A stretch of 5,390 nucleotides of DNA, from positions 1 to 5,390 of the forward strand of contig CAYPIU010000068.1 of assembly GCA_964410915.1 (NCBI GenBank), in the 5' to 3' direction. Shown piece after piece: positions 4,760 through 5,390 of the stretch. Made by a program: the position numbers and the translations under genes. Position 1 is the first letter of the stretch, and each line of letters begins with the position of its first letter. Origin of the DNA: CAZFJG01 sp964410915 (lineage in GTDB: Bacteria > Synergistota > Synergistia > Synergistales > JAFGMB01). Below the pieces are notes generated by a model that saw only the letters and a list, made by a program, of their open reading frames with translations, made no database searches and was not told the origin of the DNA.

Positions 4760-4829
4760 TATTTGAAAGGCATCAACATTGTATGTGCAAAGATAGTTGC
4801 CAATAACGTTTTATACAGGAGGAAAAAAC

Positions 4830-5390
4830 ATGCTGCCTAATATTTTTATTTCAACAAATATTCCAGAAAAGGGCGTAAACATGTTTCTTGGAAAGGCTAA
4901 TTTCGAGGTCTGGAGAGACGACATCCCACCGGAAAGATCATATTTCCTTCAAAAGATTTCAAGGGCTGACGGTATTATTGCGTTTCCCAGTGCAACGACA
5001 ATGATCGACAGGGAGGCTATAGATGCTGCTAAAAAACTGAAGGTTATCAGCTGTTACAGTGTTGGTTATGATCATATTGACGTGGAGTACGCTACAGAAA
5101 AAGGAATAATTGTTACAAATACACCTGGTGTCCTTACGGATGCTACGGCGGATATAGCTTTTGGCCTGATACTGATGGCGGGAAGGCGTATGAGTGAAGG
5201 AGAGAGACTGATCCGCTCGGGTAACTGGACAACATGGGGGCCAAGATTTCTTCTGGGAAACCAGGTATCAGGATCTTCCCTGGGTATAGTGGGTCTTGGG
5301 AGAATAGGTCAGGCTGTTGCCAGAAGGGCAGCTGGGTTTGACATGAAAATATTCTATACTGGCAGATCCAGGAAACAGGATCTTGAAAGG
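4830..5390 (+). CDS. D-isomer-specific 2-hydroxyacid dehydrogenase, glyoxylate/hydroxypyruvate reductase type (3' truncated)
   Basis: The first 187 codons are present; the gene runs off the window, and family members are usually 310-340 aa. ATG 4830 follows CAGGAGG (4817-4823) at good spacing. The N-terminal substrate domain ends in the family signature YSVGYDHID (76-84). TNTPGVLTDATADIAFGLIL (96-115) is the conserved interdomain segment. The Rossmann GxGxxG is GIVGLGRIGQAV (152-163). After the second strand comes FYTGRSRKQ (175-183): Arg replaces the acidic residue of NAD-specific enzymes, suggesting NADPH preference. The enzyme would reduce glyoxylate, hydroxypyruvate or a related 2-oxoacid to the D-hydroxyacid. 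Catalytic Arg, Glu and His lie mostly beyond the window edge. It has its own promoter, so its link to the upstream symporter-Ldh_2 operon is only by proximity. Confidence 0.93.
   Translation, partial: MLPNIFISTNIPEKGVNMFLGKANFEVWRDDIPPERSYFLQKISRADGIIAFPSATTMIDREAIDAAKKLKVISCYSVGYDHIDVEYATEKGIIVTNTPGVLTDATADIAFGLILMAGRRMSEGERLIRSGNWTTWGPRFLLGNQVSGSSLGIVGLGRIGQAVARRAAGFDMKIFYTGRSRKQDLER

Larger units (their letters stand above)
4423..4829. other. Divergent intergenic region between ferredoxin and dehydrogenase
   Basis: These 407 bp contain the ferredoxin promoter (4484-4512) and untranslated leader, then AT-rich DNA leading to the dehydrogenase promoter (4751-4759) with an inverted repeat just before it. 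A second TTGACA faces the ferredoxin (minus strand, 4515-4520) but is badly spaced from a -10. The stretch at 4707-4725 resembles a tRNA D-arm but has no other tRNA part. No gene is supported here. Confidence 0.6.

Overview
The window looks like bacterial chromosomal DNA from an anaerobe. Every confident gene has an AGGAGG-type Shine-Dalgarno site, promoters fit TTGACA/TATAAT, and there are two textbook intrinsic terminators (218-254 and 4175-4206). These signs argue against an archaeon, although the moderate-to-low G+C and frequent ATA and AGG/AGA codons recall Methanosarcina. An 8-iron clostridial-type ferredoxin supports anaerobic life. I cannot name the genus; a Firmicutes- or Synergistetes-like anaerobe is an inference only.

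Layout. Positions 1-258 hold a sigma70-like promoter, about 160 nt of structure-prone non-coding sequence and a strong intrinsic terminator: a small RNA or a terminator-controlled leader. Next come three small genes. One is a 55-aa orphan ORF (283-450). The other two are tandem 25-aa and 28-aa peptides (497-574 and 600-686) with a lysine-rich polar N-terminus and a shared C-terminus, NNPxILPxLC. A sodium:solute symporter (842-2314) follows and is tightly coupled to an Ldh_2-family 2-hydroxyacid/malate/lactate-type dehydrogenase (2321-3400). Positions 3401-4174 (about 770 bp) have no convincing gene but carry two promoter-like sites, a 130-nt long-stem element and a 42-nt near-perfect palindrome. 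A 56-aa 2[4Fe-4S] ferredoxin (4252-4422, minus strand) has its own promoter and terminator. Divergent from it is the start of a D-isomer-specific 2-hydroxyacid dehydrogenase of the glyoxylate/hydroxypyruvate reductase type, cut by the window end (4830-5390).

How it may work together (inference). The symporter and Ldh_2 enzyme probably import and oxidise (or form and reduce) a small 2-hydroxy/2-oxo acid. The D-2-hydroxyacid dehydrogenase nearby could handle the other stereoisomer, as the SlcC/ComC pair does for sulfolactate, but its own promoter leaves the link open. The most unusual item is the tandem peptide pair: most codon differences in the shared C-terminal ten codons are synonymous, so the peptide sequence itself appears to be under selection.
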